From Pseudoalteromonas luteoviolacea NCIMB 1942 (GTDB lineage: Bacteria > Pseudomonadota > Gammaproteobacteria > Enterobacterales > Alteromonadaceae), in assembly GCF_001625595.1 (NCBI RefSeq), contig NZ_AUXT01000143.1:1-64000 (forward strand): a stretch of 64,000 nt of DNA. Reading direction: 5' to 3'. Positions 42,614 through 52,642 of this stretch are shown here, piece after piece; the stretch's first letter is position 1; each line of letters opens with the position of its first letter. The notes below the pieces were generated by a model that saw only the letters and a list, made by a program, of their open reading frames with translations, searched no databases and was not told the DNA's origin. The translations under genes and the position numbers were made by a program.

Positions 42614-43789
42614 GTGGCTAGTAAAAAACAAATCATATTACCCTGTGTGGTTTTGCTTGGAGGTATCGCAAGCGCTATTGCATTTTCTTCAATGCAAACA
42701 CCTCCGCAAGAAAAACCAGAGAAGATCATTCATCCGCTTGTCGAGGTATCGCCGATCCATACATCGTCTCTGCAAATGTCGGTAAGCTCTTATGGTATCG
42801 TCAAGCCAAAATACAGCACACAAATGGTTGCTCAAGTCAGCGGACAAATTATTGACCTCTCTAAAGCTTTTGTTAAAGGGGGATTTGTTAAAAAAGGGGC
42901 GATTTTAGCGCGCATAGATCCCAATGATTATGAAGCCGCGCTTATTGATGCGGAGGCTAACCTCGCACAAGCTAGTTCTGCTCTCGAAATCGAGCAAGCT
43001 CAAGCGCATGTAGCCAAAACTGAATGGGAGCGTATTAAAAATAACGCTAACTCCACGATTCCCTCTGAATTGTACTTACGAAAGCCTCAATTAGCCGAAA
43101 AGCTAGCACGATTTAAAGCCGCCCAAGCCAGCGTTAAACGTGCAAAACGCAACCTTGAACGCACCTATATCAAAGCGCCGTATGATGCAATTATCGAAAC
43201 TCGCTCACTGAGCCTTGGTAGTGTCGTAAATCAAGGTAGCTTAGTCGGGGTTTTAAATTCTATTTCTGTAGCCGAAGTACGTTTACCAGTAGCTGATAAT
43301 GAGCTCCAGCATCTTCAAAATAATGGAATCAACGCAAATGTCACACTCACTGCGAAAGTGGCAGGCCAAGAAGTCAACTGGCAAGGCACAATCGTACGCA
43401 GTGAGGGAGTCATCGACAGCCGCAGTCGTATGACCTACCTTGTTGCGCAAGTTGAACGCCCATATGACGACACGCAAAAGCCACTGCGCTTTGGCGCATA
43501 TTTAAATGCAAATATAAAAGGAAAGCGAGTCAATAACGCTGTGGAAATTCCTCACCATTTGGTGAGAAATGGGCAGGTGGCGATTCTAAACAGCGACCAA
43601 ACGCTGTCATTTAAAAAGCTCAATATTGTTCGAGAATATGACGGCCTAGTCGTTATAGATCAAGGGCTTGAATCTGGGCAAAGCCTCATCACATCAGCGC
43701 TTGAATATCCTACCGAGGGCATGCAACTACGCATTGATGATAATATACCCACTCAAGCCGCGACTCAGCTTGCATTAAAAGAGGAGTAA
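42614..43789 (+). CDS. RND efflux periplasmic adaptor (membrane fusion protein)
   Basis: This 391-residue adaptor starts at GTG 42614, with AAGGA nine bases upstream. It has an N-terminal anchor (I-I-L-P-C-V-V-L-L-G-G). Next come the barrel-sandwich half-motif (V-S-G-Q-I-I-D-L and G-G-F-V-K-K-G-A-I-L-A-R-I-D), a coiled-coil hairpin (about 110-185) and the second lipoyl half (I-K-A-P-Y-D-A-I-I-E-T-R). A beta-barrel and membrane-proximal domain end the protein. It links the pump encoded six bases downstream to an outer-membrane channel, which is not encoded here. The substrate is unknown; export of the nearby polyketide is possible but the operon is 10 kb away. Confidence 0.93.
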   Translation: MASKKQIILPCVVLLGGIASAIAFSSMQTPPQEKPEKIIHPLVEVSPIHTSSLQMSVSSYGIVKPKYSTQMVAQVSGQIIDLSKAFVKGGFVKKGAILARIDPNDYEAALIDAEANLAQASSALEIEQAQAHVAKTEWERIKNNANSTIPSELYLRKPQLAEKLARFKAAQASVKRAKRNLERTYIKAPYDAIIETRSLSLGSVVNQGSLVGVLNSISVAEVRLPVADNELQHLQNNGINANVTLTAKVAGQEVNWQGTIVRSEGVIDSRSRMTYLVAQVERPYDDTQKPLRFGAYLNANIKGKRVNNAVEIPHHLVRNGQVAILNSDQTLSFKKLNIVREYDGLVVIDQGLESGQSLITSALEYPTEGMQLRIDDNIPTQAATQLALKEE

Positions 43790-43795
43790 TGGCGC

Positions 43796-46700
43796 ATGGA
43801 GACTCAAGAAAAAGGCATCATTGCTTGGTTTGCGCGTAACCCAGTTGCCGCTAACCTTTTAATGATATTTGTACTAGTTGGTGGGTTACTGACCGCATTC
43901 ACCATTCAAAAGCAAATTTTCCCACAGAATAAAAATTACCGGTTGAGTATTCAAGCAGTCTACCCTGGTGCTGCACCACAAGAAGTAGAAGAAGGGATCA
44001 CCATAAAAGTGGAAGAAGCGATGGAAGGGCTAGAAGGTATAAAAAGGCTCATTACCTACTCTAATCGTGGATTTTCACAAACTTGGATTGAAGTTGACCA
44101 ACAGTATGAGCCAAAAGACGTCCTCGACGAAGTTAAGATGCAGGTAGACGCCATCTCTAATTTCCCCTCTGGTATGGAGCGTCCAATTGTTCGTAACGAG
44201 AAAAACGAACAAGATGTAATGTTGCTAACGTTAAATGGCGACATGGACTTCAAGGAGCTGAAGAAACTTGGCAATATCCTTCACGATGAAATGCTTGCAC
44301 TCCCAGGCGTGAACTTAGTGAATTTTAACAGCGGCCTGGACTATGAAATAGGTATTGAAGTGAGCCCAGACAAGTTGCGTGAATATGGCTTAACATTCCG
44401 TGATATCTCCTCCGCCGTACAGAGCTTTTCAGCCAATATGTCGGCTGGGCAAATTCGCTCAGACAATGGCTACATTTCAATGCGTGTTGAAAACCAAGCT
44501 TACCAAGGTCATGAATTTGAGCAACTGCCTTTAATTACGCTAGAAGACGGCGCGCAAATTCGCTTGGGTGATGTCGCCAAAATTTCAGATGGTTTTGAAG
44601 AAGGCTTAATGTACTCGCTATACAATGGCAGGAATTCACTGTTGTATGAAGTCATGGCCTCCAAAGATCAAGACATCACAAAAGTTGCCAGTGTTATAAA
44701 AGGCTACTTAAAAGAGAAAGAATCTCAGCTTCCACAAAACGTAAAACTTGAGCCTTTTTTAGATTTCACTTACTACCTCGAAGGCCGCCTAAACATGATG
44801 ATTGAGAACATGGTTATCGGTGGGATTCTGGTAATGTTGATGTTGGCGTTATTCTTAAGAGTTAGACTCGCGTTTTGGGTAATGATGGGTTTACCTGTTT
44901 CGTTCTTAGGTGCTTTCTTACTCATGCCTATGGGCTTTATGGACATTACAATCAATTTAGCTTCTTTGTTCGCCTTTATATTGGTACTCGGCATTGTTGT
45001 GGACGATGCTATCGTCGTCGGAGAATCTGCACACGCAGAAATTGAAAAGTATGGCCATAGTCTAGATAACGTGGTTCGCGGAGTTAAACGCGTTGCCGTG
45101 CCTGCAACCTTTGGTGTACTTACAACAATTGCAGCATTCTTACCACAAACTTTGTCTACAGGCCCTGAAGCCGCATTTTCCAAGGCGATTGGTGGAGTCA
45201 TTATTCTGTGTTTGATCTTCTCATTGATTGAATCAAAACTGGTCCTTCCTGCTCACTTAGCAGCCATGAGAGACAAGCCCAGCAATCCCAAAAACCCACT
45301 TCACCGTTTGAGAGCGGGTATGGATAATGGTTTAAAACACTTTATCGACAATATCTACAGACCATTTATTGACAAGTGTATCCACTACCGTTACACGGTG
45401 ATCGTCGGCTTTATCTGTATTTTGATTGTTAGCGCAGGACTATTTGCTGGCGGATTCATTAAGTTTGTCACGAACCCTAAAATTCCACACGACTTCCCTA
45501 GCATACAAGTTGAAATGAACTTATCTGCTTCAGAGTCTGCAACGCTTGACACAGCCAATAAAATTGAAAAGCTGGTGTGGGATGTTGAAAAGAAAATTGA
45601 AGAAGAGTATGGGCAGGTGATGGTTAAAAACCTGTCGGTAAACATGAATGGCCGCACCAATGCTTCAATCCGCGCTATCTTGGTTGAACCTCATTTACGT
45701 CCAATTGACACTTTTGAGCTAAGCGAAATGTGGCGAGAAAGCATGCCGCCTTTGCCCGGCGTTAAAAGCTTGAATATTGAAGACAGTGTCTTTGGCGGTG
45801 GTCGCGATGATGGCGACATTAGCTTCCGCCTTGAGGGTAAAAACAAAGAGACGCTGAGAGAAGTTGCGGCCAAGCTAAAAGCGAAGCTAAGAACTGTGGA
45901 AGGCGTCGGAGATGTAAATGACTCCATGCAGTCTGCTACGGATGAAATCAGACTAGAGCTTAAACCGTTAGCTTACAGCATGGGCTTGACCTTATCCGAT
46001 GTCGCTTCGCAAGTGAACTTTAGTTATTACGGACTTGAAGCCCAACGTATTTTACGTAACGGTGAAGAAATAAAAGTTATGGTTCGCTACCCTCGAGAGC
46101 ATCGTAATGCCATCAGTGACATCCAAGATGTGCGTATCATTTCACCTGCTGGGGCTGAAATCCCATTGGTTGAAGTGGCCGACATCAACCTCGTTGAAGG
46201 TGTTAACCGCATTCGCCGAGAAAATGCGAAGCGCACTATCAATGTCTGGGCATCTGTAGATACTGACAAAGCAGAACCTTTCAAAATTGCTGAACAAATA
46301 AGCGAAGAGTACTTGCCTAGCTTATTAGAAAGTTACCCTGACGTTACGAGTAGCATTACCGGACGAGTGCAAGAGGAATTGGACAGCGTTGCTGAGCAAC
46401 TGCGCGATTTTGCTTTATCGCTGATGATCATCTTTGCACTTTTAGCTATCCCACTTCGCTCATATTTACAACCTTTATTGATTATGTCTGTGATCCCGTT
46501 TGGTGTTGTCGGTGCTGTATTAGGTCATATGGTTCTTGGCATAACAATGAGTGGATTATCCTTCTTTGGCATCATTGCTGTAGCAGGTGTTGTGGTTAAC
46601 GACTCTCTGGTAATGGTTGACTTTGTCAACAAAGCACGAGAAGGAGGACTAAGTATCAAAGACGCTGTTGTTGAAGCTGGATGCCGCAGATTCCGTGCAA

Positions 46701-46945
46701 TCCTACTTACATCACTCACGACGTTTATCGGTTTAATACCCATCATTATGGAAACCAGTTTGCAGGCGAAAATCGTTATTCCAATGGCGGTTTCGTTAGC
46801 CTTCGGTGTCCTATTTGCAACGGTTATTACTCTAATACTCATTCCTTGCCAATACGTTGCGCTTGAGGATGCAAAACGTATTGGTAAAAAGCTGTTTGGT
46901 AGAAAAAGCGAGGAAATTACCCAAGTACAATCCAATTTGAATTAA
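43796..46945 (+). CDS. RND efflux pump inner-membrane permease (HAE1/AcrB-like)
   Basis: The protein has 1,049 residues, the normal family length. It shows the two-fold repeat of RND permeases: a first helix (N-P-V-A-A-N-L-L-M-I-F-V-L), a large periplasmic porter loop with Y-P-G-A-A-P-Q-E-V-E, and then helix blocks. The first half carries the proton-relay segment G-I-V-V-D-D-A-I-V-V-G-E and the second half G-V-V-V-N-D-S-L-V-M-V-D. It takes up substrates from the periplasm or membrane and exports them through a tripartite channel, driven by protons. AGGAG overlaps the end of the adaptor gene, so the two form an operon. Confidence 0.95.
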   Translation: METQEKGIIAWFARNPVAANLLMIFVLVGGLLTAFTIQKQIFPQNKNYRLSIQAVYPGAAPQEVEEGITIKVEEAMEGLEGIKRLITYSNRGFSQTWIEVDQQYEPKDVLDEVKMQVDAISNFPSGMERPIVRNEKNEQDVMLLTLNGDMDFKELKKLGNILHDEMLALPGVNLVNFNSGLDYEIGIEVSPDKLREYGLTFRDISSAVQSFSANMSAGQIRSDNGYISMRVENQAYQGHEFEQLPLITLEDGAQIRLGDVAKISDGFEEGLMYSLYNGRNSLLYEVMASKDQDITKVASVIKGYLKEKESQLPQNVKLEPFLDFTYYLEGRLNMMIENMVIGGILVMLMLALFLRVRLAFWVMMGLPVSFLGAFLLMPMGFMDITINLASLFAFILVLGIVVDDAIVVGESAHAEIEKYGHSLDNVVRGVKRVAVPATFGVLTTIAAFLPQTLSTGPEAAFSKAIGGVIILCLIFSLIESKLVLPAHLAAMRDKPSNPKNPLHRLRAGMDNGLKHFIDNIYRPFIDKCIHYRYTVIVGFICILIVSAGLFAGGFIKFVTNPKIPHDFPSIQVEMNLSASESATLDTANKIEKLVWDVEKKIEEEYGQVMVKNLSVNMNGRTNASIRAILVEPHLRPIDTFELSEMWRESMPPLPGVKSLNIEDSVFGGGRDDGDISFRLEGKNKETLREVAAKLKAKLRTVEGVGDVNDSMQSATDEIRLELKPLAYSMGLTLSDVASQVNFSYYGLEAQRILRNGEEIKVMVRYPREHRNAISDIQDVRIISPAGAEIPLVEVADINLVEGVNRIRRENAKRTINVWASVDTDKAEPFKIAEQISEEYLPSLLESYPDVTSSITGRVQEELDSVAEQLRDFALSLMIIFALLAIPLRSYLQPLLIMSVIPFGVVGAVLGHMVLGITMSGLSFFGIIAVAGVVVNDSLVMVDFVNKAREGGLSIKDAVVEAGCRRFRAILLTSLTTFIGLIPIIMETSLQAKIVIPMAVSLAFGVLFATVITLILIPCQYVALEDAKRIGKKLFGRKSEEITQVQSNLN

Positions 46946-46964
46946 GTAAACTCCCTTCCTGACC

Positions 46965-46991
46965 AAGCCCAGCATGTATGCTGGGCTTTTT
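46965..46991 (+). terminator. terminator of the RND efflux operon
   Basis: AAGCCCAGCAT (46965-46975) pairs with ATGCTGGGCTT (46978-46988), followed by TTT. This strong factor-independent terminator lies 20 bases after the pump stop codon. Confidence 0.9.
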
Positions 46992-47140
46992 CACTCTACA
47001 AATTATTACATTTAAATAACAAAAATTACCTTATTTATTAAGTTACCGTTAAAATAAAGCGGACTAAATTGCTTGGAAATAGGAGACCACTTCCTATTGA
47101 CTAAAAATAATGTGAAAACTGCCATTGATAAGGAATGAAA

Positions 47141-49483
47141 ATGCGCAAAATACTTTTGGCCTCACTCGTTGGATTGTTAGCTGCCTGCGGTGGCGGTAGT
47201 AATTCATCAGGAAACGACGATCAACGCCCTTCTACACAAAACCGAGCCCCTACAGTTACACTCAGTGGCGATTCGCTCGCTCTATCAAAAGAATCTATTG
47301 TTATCACTACCAGTTTTATCGACCCGGATAACGATCAACTTACCGTAAATTGGACAAGTTCACTAGACGGCGTTCAGTTTGACCAAGAATCAATGACCAG
47401 AACAGTGGTTAAACTCCCGTCTGTAACAGAAAGACAAAGCATTACTGTCACATGTGAGGTCTCGGACGGGGTGAGTTCTCCAGTGACTAAAACCCACATA
47501 ATTTCACTCTATCCAGAAGTTGTAGGCGCTAACATTGAAATGCAGGACAGTTATACGTTCAGTGGTGGTGACACAGTTTCATTGACAGCATCATTTGCAA
47601 CTGACGCAAATATTCAAAAGGTGAGTTGGGGATTTGAAGGCCTAAACCCGACGCACAAGGTATCGACATCAAACGCAGGGCGCACAGGAGACTCTACGCT
47701 AACCCTCACACTTCCTGATGTATCAGAGGAAACTGAGTTTACTGTGGTGATTAATGTTGTGACCGACAACGACGTACATACTCGCCCAGCAAAAGTAAAG
47801 ATAACGCCTGCTGACGGCCCTTCTTTAACTTTATCATTACCAGAACAGGTGACAGTAGCAAGCGGCAAAACCGCAAGTATCGTCCCAACTATTTCTCATA
47901 GCGACGAAATCGAAGCTTATGCATGGCTATGGCAACCAGACCCGCAGCCAACCAACGCCACCAGTGAGAGTAAAACCTATAGCTTTACCGCCCCTGCTGT
48001 TTTGCAAGACACCACGTTTGATTTGTCACTAAAGGTTTCAATGAAAGGTAGTGTGACTGAAACTGCTAGTACAAAGGTTTTAGTCACAAAGCAAGAAACC
48101 CAAACCCCCATCTCACTAACTAGCTCTCACGAAGTGGCCGCTTCAGGACAGACGGTCGTAATAAACAGTAACCTGACGGACTTTTCGAATATCGATAGTG
48201 TCACATGGGCTATCAACAATCAGTTTGATGAACAATATCTCACCAAGGAAAACAGTAAGCTGACGATACAAATACCTGAAGTCGAGAGCTTTAATAATTT
48301 TCATACCATAAGCTATAAAGTGAAATACAAGTCAGGCGAAAGTACAACCGCAACGCAACCGCTGATTTTCCATAATACAGCAGCAACGAGAGACTCTATC
48401 AATATTCCTGATAAAGACCATAGGTTTGAACTTTATCCTAAACGTGAAGTTACACAAAACTACACCTTAGAAAGCTCAGTGCCAATTGACCAAGTGCGCA
48501 TTGTCCCCATCACTAACTTGTACACTTACGATAAATTAGACGTCACTCAGACGGACGGCATTACCGCTGTGACGGTATTAGATAACCAATACACGATAAG
48601 TTCACTAAGAGCATTTAACCTAATAATCAAAGCGGGCTTTGCCGAAAAAGAAGTTAAAATCTATGCCGAATCGTACAACTCTCTATTGAGAACCTATGCA
48701 GGCGTCAATGAAACCTATGTAAGTGGCTCGACATTTTTCTTGTATGGTCAGTTCATCCATTTAGATGGCAACACTGACTATGTTCCTTCTTGGGACAGTT
48801 TTGGTGGAGTATCAAAGACTTCAAATGATGTCGCCTTAACCGCCCAATATCAACAGATAATACCGCAAGACCATGAAGCTAGATTGTCTCTATTCACAAG
48901 AGATGAAGCAGATACATATGTGACAAATAGTCTAGAAATTGTATTAGCAAACAACTTAGAAATCGAAGGTGAGCACTACCGCTGTGTTGTTGAAGACCGA
49001 GTATTAACAAGGTGTACCAGTACCAACAGTCAACTTAGATTTGAAACTCAGCCTGAACAACTTAAACAAGTGGTTACCCGCGGTTATTATGCCTGCTTAT
49101 TAGGTAATGAGGGAGACGTTCACTGTGCAGGGTTTAACGACTCACCAGTGTCAGAAGTCCCCGTGTTGGAAGGAGTCAGCAAACTAAATGCGGTCAATTA
49201 TGATACTGCTTGTGCACAATTTGCTGATGCAAGCTGGCAATGCTGGGGGAATGATGTTGAGCCCGTGCAGCAGCTTATCGCACAATCAGGTGTCGTACAT
49301 CAAATTTTGGGTAACAATACGCATACCTGCTTAGTTAGAGACGGTCACTTAAGCTGCTATGCTGGCAACACTTTGGCATTCCAAAGTAGTGGAGACTTTG
49401 TAGAAAACATCGTAATGGATGATGGTAAACTGTGTTATAGAAGCCAAGGCTCTAATACACTCAAGTGCCCACTAGAGGATTAA
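47141..49483 (+). CDS. large lipoprotein with Ig-like repeats and an RCC1-like C-terminus
   Basis: I start at ATG 47141, with AAGGA six bases upstream; the ATG at 47135 directly abuts that site. The 780-residue protein has a lipoprotein signal with L-A-A-C followed by a Gly/Ser-rich linker. A run of Ig/PKD-like beta domains follows, the first opening A-P-T-V-T-L-S-G and D-P-D-N-D-Q-L-T-V-N-W. The last 150 residues contain short repeated blocks (Y-A-C-L-L…V-H-C-A-G, D-T-A-C-A-Q-F…W-Q-C-W-G, H-T-C-L-V…L-S-C-Y-A) that look like RCC1-type blades with paired cysteines. It is probably surface exposed and adhesive or carbohydrate binding; the role is not established. Confidence 0.75.
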   Translation: MRKILLASLVGLLAACGGGSNSSGNDDQRPSTQNRAPTVTLSGDSLALSKESIVITTSFIDPDNDQLTVNWTSSLDGVQFDQESMTRTVVKLPSVTERQSITVTCEVSDGVSSPVTKTHIISLYPEVVGANIEMQDSYTFSGGDTVSLTASFATDANIQKVSWGFEGLNPTHKVSTSNAGRTGDSTLTLTLPDVSEETEFTVVINVVTDNDVHTRPAKVKITPADGPSLTLSLPEQVTVASGKTASIVPTISHSDEIEAYAWLWQPDPQPTNATSESKTYSFTAPAVLQDTTFDLSLKVSMKGSVTETASTKVLVTKQETQTPISLTSSHEVAASGQTVVINSNLTDFSNIDSVTWAINNQFDEQYLTKENSKLTIQIPEVESFNNFHTISYKVKYKSGESTTATQPLIFHNTAATRDSINIPDKDHRFELYPKREVTQNYTLESSVPIDQVRIVPITNLYTYDKLDVTQTDGITAVTVLDNQYTISSLRAFNLIIKAGFAEKEVKIYAESYNSLLRTYAGVNETYVSGSTFFLYGQFIHLDGNTDYVPSWDSFGGVSKTSNDVALTAQYQQIIPQDHEARLSLFTRDEADTYVTNSLEIVLANNLEIEGEHYRCVVEDRVLTRCTSTNSQLRFETQPEQLKQVVTRGYYACLLGNEGDVHCAGFNDSPVSEVPVLEGVSKLNAVNYDTACAQFADASWQCWGNDVEPVQQLIAQSGVVHQILGNNTHTCLVRDGHLSCYAGNTLAFQSSGDFVENIVMDDGKLCYRSQGSNTLKCPLED

Positions 49484-49500
49484 ACAGAGTCACTCTTCCC

Positions 49501-49534
49501 GCTACAGAACTGGGCGTTCGATCAGCTCTGTAGC
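49501..49534 (+). terminator. hairpin after the large lipoprotein
   Basis: GCTACAGA (49501-49508) pairs with TCTGTAGC (49527-49534), and an inner CTG/CAG can extend the stem. It lies 17 bases after the stop codon but lacks a T run, so it is only a candidate. Confidence 0.45.
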
Positions 49535-49702
49535 ATGGTATCCCAACGGATTCCGCTCTACTTTTACTAATTCCTAGCTTTTATAAAAATACGCTATTTA
49601 TCCTAATATAAAATAAGCAGTTAGGTTATTTTGACTAGTTAACTTTACAAATGAACTGAATAAAGACACACTAGAGACAGTGATTCGAAACTCTTTTTTA
49701 AA

Positions 49703-50140
49703 ATGAAATATCTCTGTTTGATTTTCGCTCTGACGACACTTTTTTTAGTTGGTTGTGGTAACGAAGAAGCAGGTCGAGGTGATAAAGACACCCCAGGCTA
49801 TGCCGCTACAATGTATTTTGATGCACTATACAACCGCAAGGATATGAAAGCCGCGCTTAAGCTGTCTACCCCCAGACTCGCTAGAATAATGCGCTCTTAC
49901 GGTACGCCATCACAATTCACTAGAAACCTAGTTAATATGCAATTTGATCACGTCACAATAGAGTTAGACATGACCAATAAAAGCTTGCGTGAACAATATG
50001 GAAATAAAGCCAAGGTGAACCTGATCTTTACTGGGCAGTTACATGGCGACCAAGTGGACGACATGCGCAGTGTGCAAATGGTAAAACGCAAGGGTGACTG
50101 GTACGTCGATAAAATCAATCCAGACCCCTACGCACGCTAA
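49703..50140 (+). CDS. lipoprotein of unknown function (NTF2-like fold possible)
   Basis: The 145-residue protein has a lipoprotein signal peptide (L-V-G-C, Cys at residue 18). The mature part begins with a helix containing A-A-T-M-Y-F-D-A-L-Y-N-R-K-D, continues with strands and ends W-Y-V-D-K-I-N. This order is common in small DUF4878/NTF2-like lipoproteins, but I cannot confirm it. It converges tail to tail with the acyl-CoA dehydrogenase gene seven bases away. No ribosome site is seen. Confidence 0.7.
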   Translation: MKYLCLIFALTTLFLVGCGNEEAGRGDKDTPGYAATMYFDALYNRKDMKAALKLSTPRLARIMRSYGTPSQFTRNLVNMQFDHVTIELDMTNKSLREQYGNKAKVNLIFTGQLHGDQVDDMRSVQMVKRKGDWYVDKINPDPYAR

Positions 50141-50147
50141 AAAACTA

Positions 50148-52415
50148 TCAAGCGTTTCGTGAGTCCACACTAAGCGCTTCGTCTCTAAGCTTCAACCATT
50201 TTTCTAGTGTTTCTTTGTCCCCTTCAGAAATCGTACCTGACTCACAAGCCCCCTGCAATTGCTGAGAAATTGTCTTATCATAAATGGTCGCTGATTGCTT
50301 TCTTTGCCAACTCAAAAAGTCGTGATACGGAAGTTTTGCTTGATTAGAAATAGACAGTGCTTCTTCTAGTTTTTCCAGCCCGACCATTCCATTACTGTCG
50401 CAGAACGCACTAATACGATTACGCGTATTGCTGTTTTCAAAAACACTCGAGCACAGGGATTTAACCTCACCATCTGACGGCCCGAATGCTCTTGTTCCAA
50501 GCGGAAAAATAACTCGCTTCACCACACTTCTAAGCCCTCTTGGCAAAAAGTTCTCAATAAACGCTTTCGCAGCTTGACTGTAGTTTGTCAAATGATATGC
50601 CATAGCCACACGAAGAAGTGGTAAGTCACCACATTGGCGTCCATCGTCTTCATATTTTTTCAATACACAGGAAGCTAAGTACAAATGACTAAGCATATCT
50701 CCCAATCGGGCTGACTGCATTTCTCGATATTTAAGCGCACCACCTAAACGAAGCATCGCAATATCACTTAATACCGCCAACACTTGACTGTACCACGTCA
50801 GGAGTTGGTAATAGCGAGCCACATCTCCACTAACGGGCGAGCTGACAAAACGCGCCACAGTTAGGCCATTAAAAAGTGCTTTTAAGCTATTTATGCCAGA
50901 GTGAATGAGATGGGACAGCAGTAACTTGTCAAACTCTTTTAGGCCCTGCTCTTTATCTTCAAGTTGAACGGCTTCCATTTCTTTTAAAATGAATGGGTGG
51001 CAGCGGCTCGCTCCCTGGCCAAAGATCATTAAGTTTCTGGTCAATATATTCGCACCTTCCACCGTAATGCTGATTGGCATACCGGCATAATGATTGGCTA
51101 AATAATTTAAAGGACCTTTTTGAATTGCCTTACCACCATGAACATCCATAGCATCATTAATTACAACTCGCGCTTGTTCAGTTAAATGGTACTTCGCAAT
51201 AGCAGTGATAACCGATGGTTTCTTGTTCAAGTCGACCGCCAACGCTGTATTTTCTCGTCCAGCCTCAATGCTATATGTCAGTCCGCATATTCTAGCTAAC
51301 GTACTTTGCACGCCTTCAAACTGGCCTATGGGTTGCTTAAATTGATAGCGAAGTTGGCTATAGGCGGAAGTCGCCCTACTGCATAATTGCGCCGTACCAG
51401 CACTCAAAGCTGGTAGAGAAATTCCGCGTCCTGCACTCAAACAAGAAACTAACATTCGCCACCCAATTCCAACGCCATCTTGCCCTCCAATAACCCAATC
51501 TAGAGGAATAAATACATCGTTGCCCTCTGTTGTGCCATTCATAAACGCCAACCCCATAGGGTCATGCCTTTCGCCTTTAATGACGCCAGAATGGGCTGTC
51601 GGTATCAAGGCGCAGGTTATGCCAAGCTCCACTTGTTCACCCAACAAATGCTCTGGGTCATACACTTTAAACGCCAGCCCAAGTACATCAGCTACAGGGG
51701 CTAAAGTAATATAGCGTTTTGACCAAGTTACGCTTAATCCTAGCGTTTCTTTTCCTTCGAAATCTTGTTTACATACGGTCGCATAGTCGGTGATACCACC
51801 CGCATCGGAACCTGCATGCAGTGAGGTTAAAGCAAAACAGGGGATCACCTCTCCTGTTGCGAGCTTTGGCAGCCAGTGTTGTTGTTGCTCTTGTGTTCCA
51901 AAATGAAGTAATAGTTCAGCCGGCCCTAAACTGTTCGGTACCATAACAGTGACGGCCGCGGATAAACTGCGAGTCGCAATCGTTGAAACAATCACTGAAT
52001 TTGCTTGCGCACTAAACTCCCTACCACCAAAGCTCTTTGGAATGATCATAGAAAAGAACCCTTGTTCTTTTAAATACTTCCAAACAGACTCAGGTAAATC
52101 CCCCTGTGCAGTAATTTGTGACTCATCGAGTATTGCCATGAGTGACTTCAGCTCATTATTTACAAAAGCCTGCTCTTCATCAGATAACCTTGGTTTGCCA
52201 GAGTGCAACCACATCTTCCAGTCTGGTTTACCGCTGAAAAGGCTTGCATCCCACCATGTGTCACCTGCCTTCATTGCTTCCTTTTCTGTATCTGATAGCT
52301 CGGGTAACGCGCGTTTAAAGTAATTAAACAATGGCACAGAAATCCACTTAACCCGTATTTCCTTAACGCCGAAAATAACCCAACCAGCTATAATTATTAA
52401 TAAAACTAACCACAT
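50148..52415 (-). CDS. fadE: FadE-type acyl-CoA dehydrogenase
   Basis: This long (755 residues) membrane-associated acyl-CoA dehydrogenase catalyses the first step of fatty acid beta-oxidation. An N-terminal hydrophobic helix (M-W-L-V-L-L-I-I-I-A-G) is followed by the acyl-CoA dehydrogenase core with P-N-S-L-G-P-A-E-L-L-L, C-F-A-L-T-S and A-G-S-D-A-G-G, then D-V-H-G-G-K-A-I-Q-K-G-P and a C-terminal extension specific to FadE. E. coli FadE is somewhat longer (814), so this may be a paralog. GGAAGGAG stands ten bases before the ATG. It is transcribed away from the M2 peptidase gene. Confidence 0.9.
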   Translation of the reverse strand: MWLVLLIIIAGWVIFGVKEIRVKWISVPLFNYFKRALPELSDTEKEAMKAGDTWWDASLFSGKPDWKMWLHSGKPRLSDEEQAFVNNELKSLMAILDESQITAQGDLPESVWKYLKEQGFFSMIIPKSFGGREFSAQANSVIVSTIATRSLSAAVTVMVPNSLGPAELLLHFGTQEQQQHWLPKLATGEVIPCFALTSLHAGSDAGGITDYATVCKQDFEGKETLGLSVTWSKRYITLAPVADVLGLAFKVYDPEHLLGEQVELGITCALIPTAHSGVIKGERHDPMGLAFMNGTTEGNDVFIPLDWVIGGQDGVGIGWRMLVSCLSAGRGISLPALSAGTAQLCSRATSAYSQLRYQFKQPIGQFEGVQSTLARICGLTYSIEAGRENTALAVDLNKKPSVITAIAKYHLTEQARVVINDAMDVHGGKAIQKGPLNYLANHYAGMPISITVEGANILTRNLMIFGQGASRCHPFILKEMEAVQLEDKEQGLKEFDKLLLSHLIHSGINSLKALFNGLTVARFVSSPVSGDVARYYQLLTWYSQVLAVLSDIAMLRLGGALKYREMQSARLGDMLSHLYLASCVLKKYEDDGRQCGDLPLLRVAMAYHLTNYSQAAKAFIENFLPRGLRSVVKRVIFPLGTRAFGPSDGEVKSLCSSVFENSNTRNRISAFCDSNGMVGLEKLEEALSISNQAKLPYHDFLSWQRKQSATIYDKTISQQLQGACESGTISEGDKETLEKWLKLRDEALSVDSRNA

Positions 52416-52642
52416 GAGAGTTTATCTCCTTCCTATAATTAAGATAAGTATGGATGAAAAATATACTAACTCAACCATAGCAAAGCATTGCTGGCAATAA
52501 TTCAAAGCCACATTGTCACTGGTATATGAATAAACTTTGATTTAGCTTGTGCCCAATTTAACTTTCAGTGCTCTTTTGGCGATTGAGAGGACGCAAATAG
52601 ACTGTTATCATCGCGTTTCTCTATAACAAAAAGTGAATAATT

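Noticed and set aside
42501..42785. 94-codon plus-strand frame overlapping the adaptor start
   Set aside because: It covers the putative promoter and the signal region of the adaptor in another frame and has no recognisable domain.
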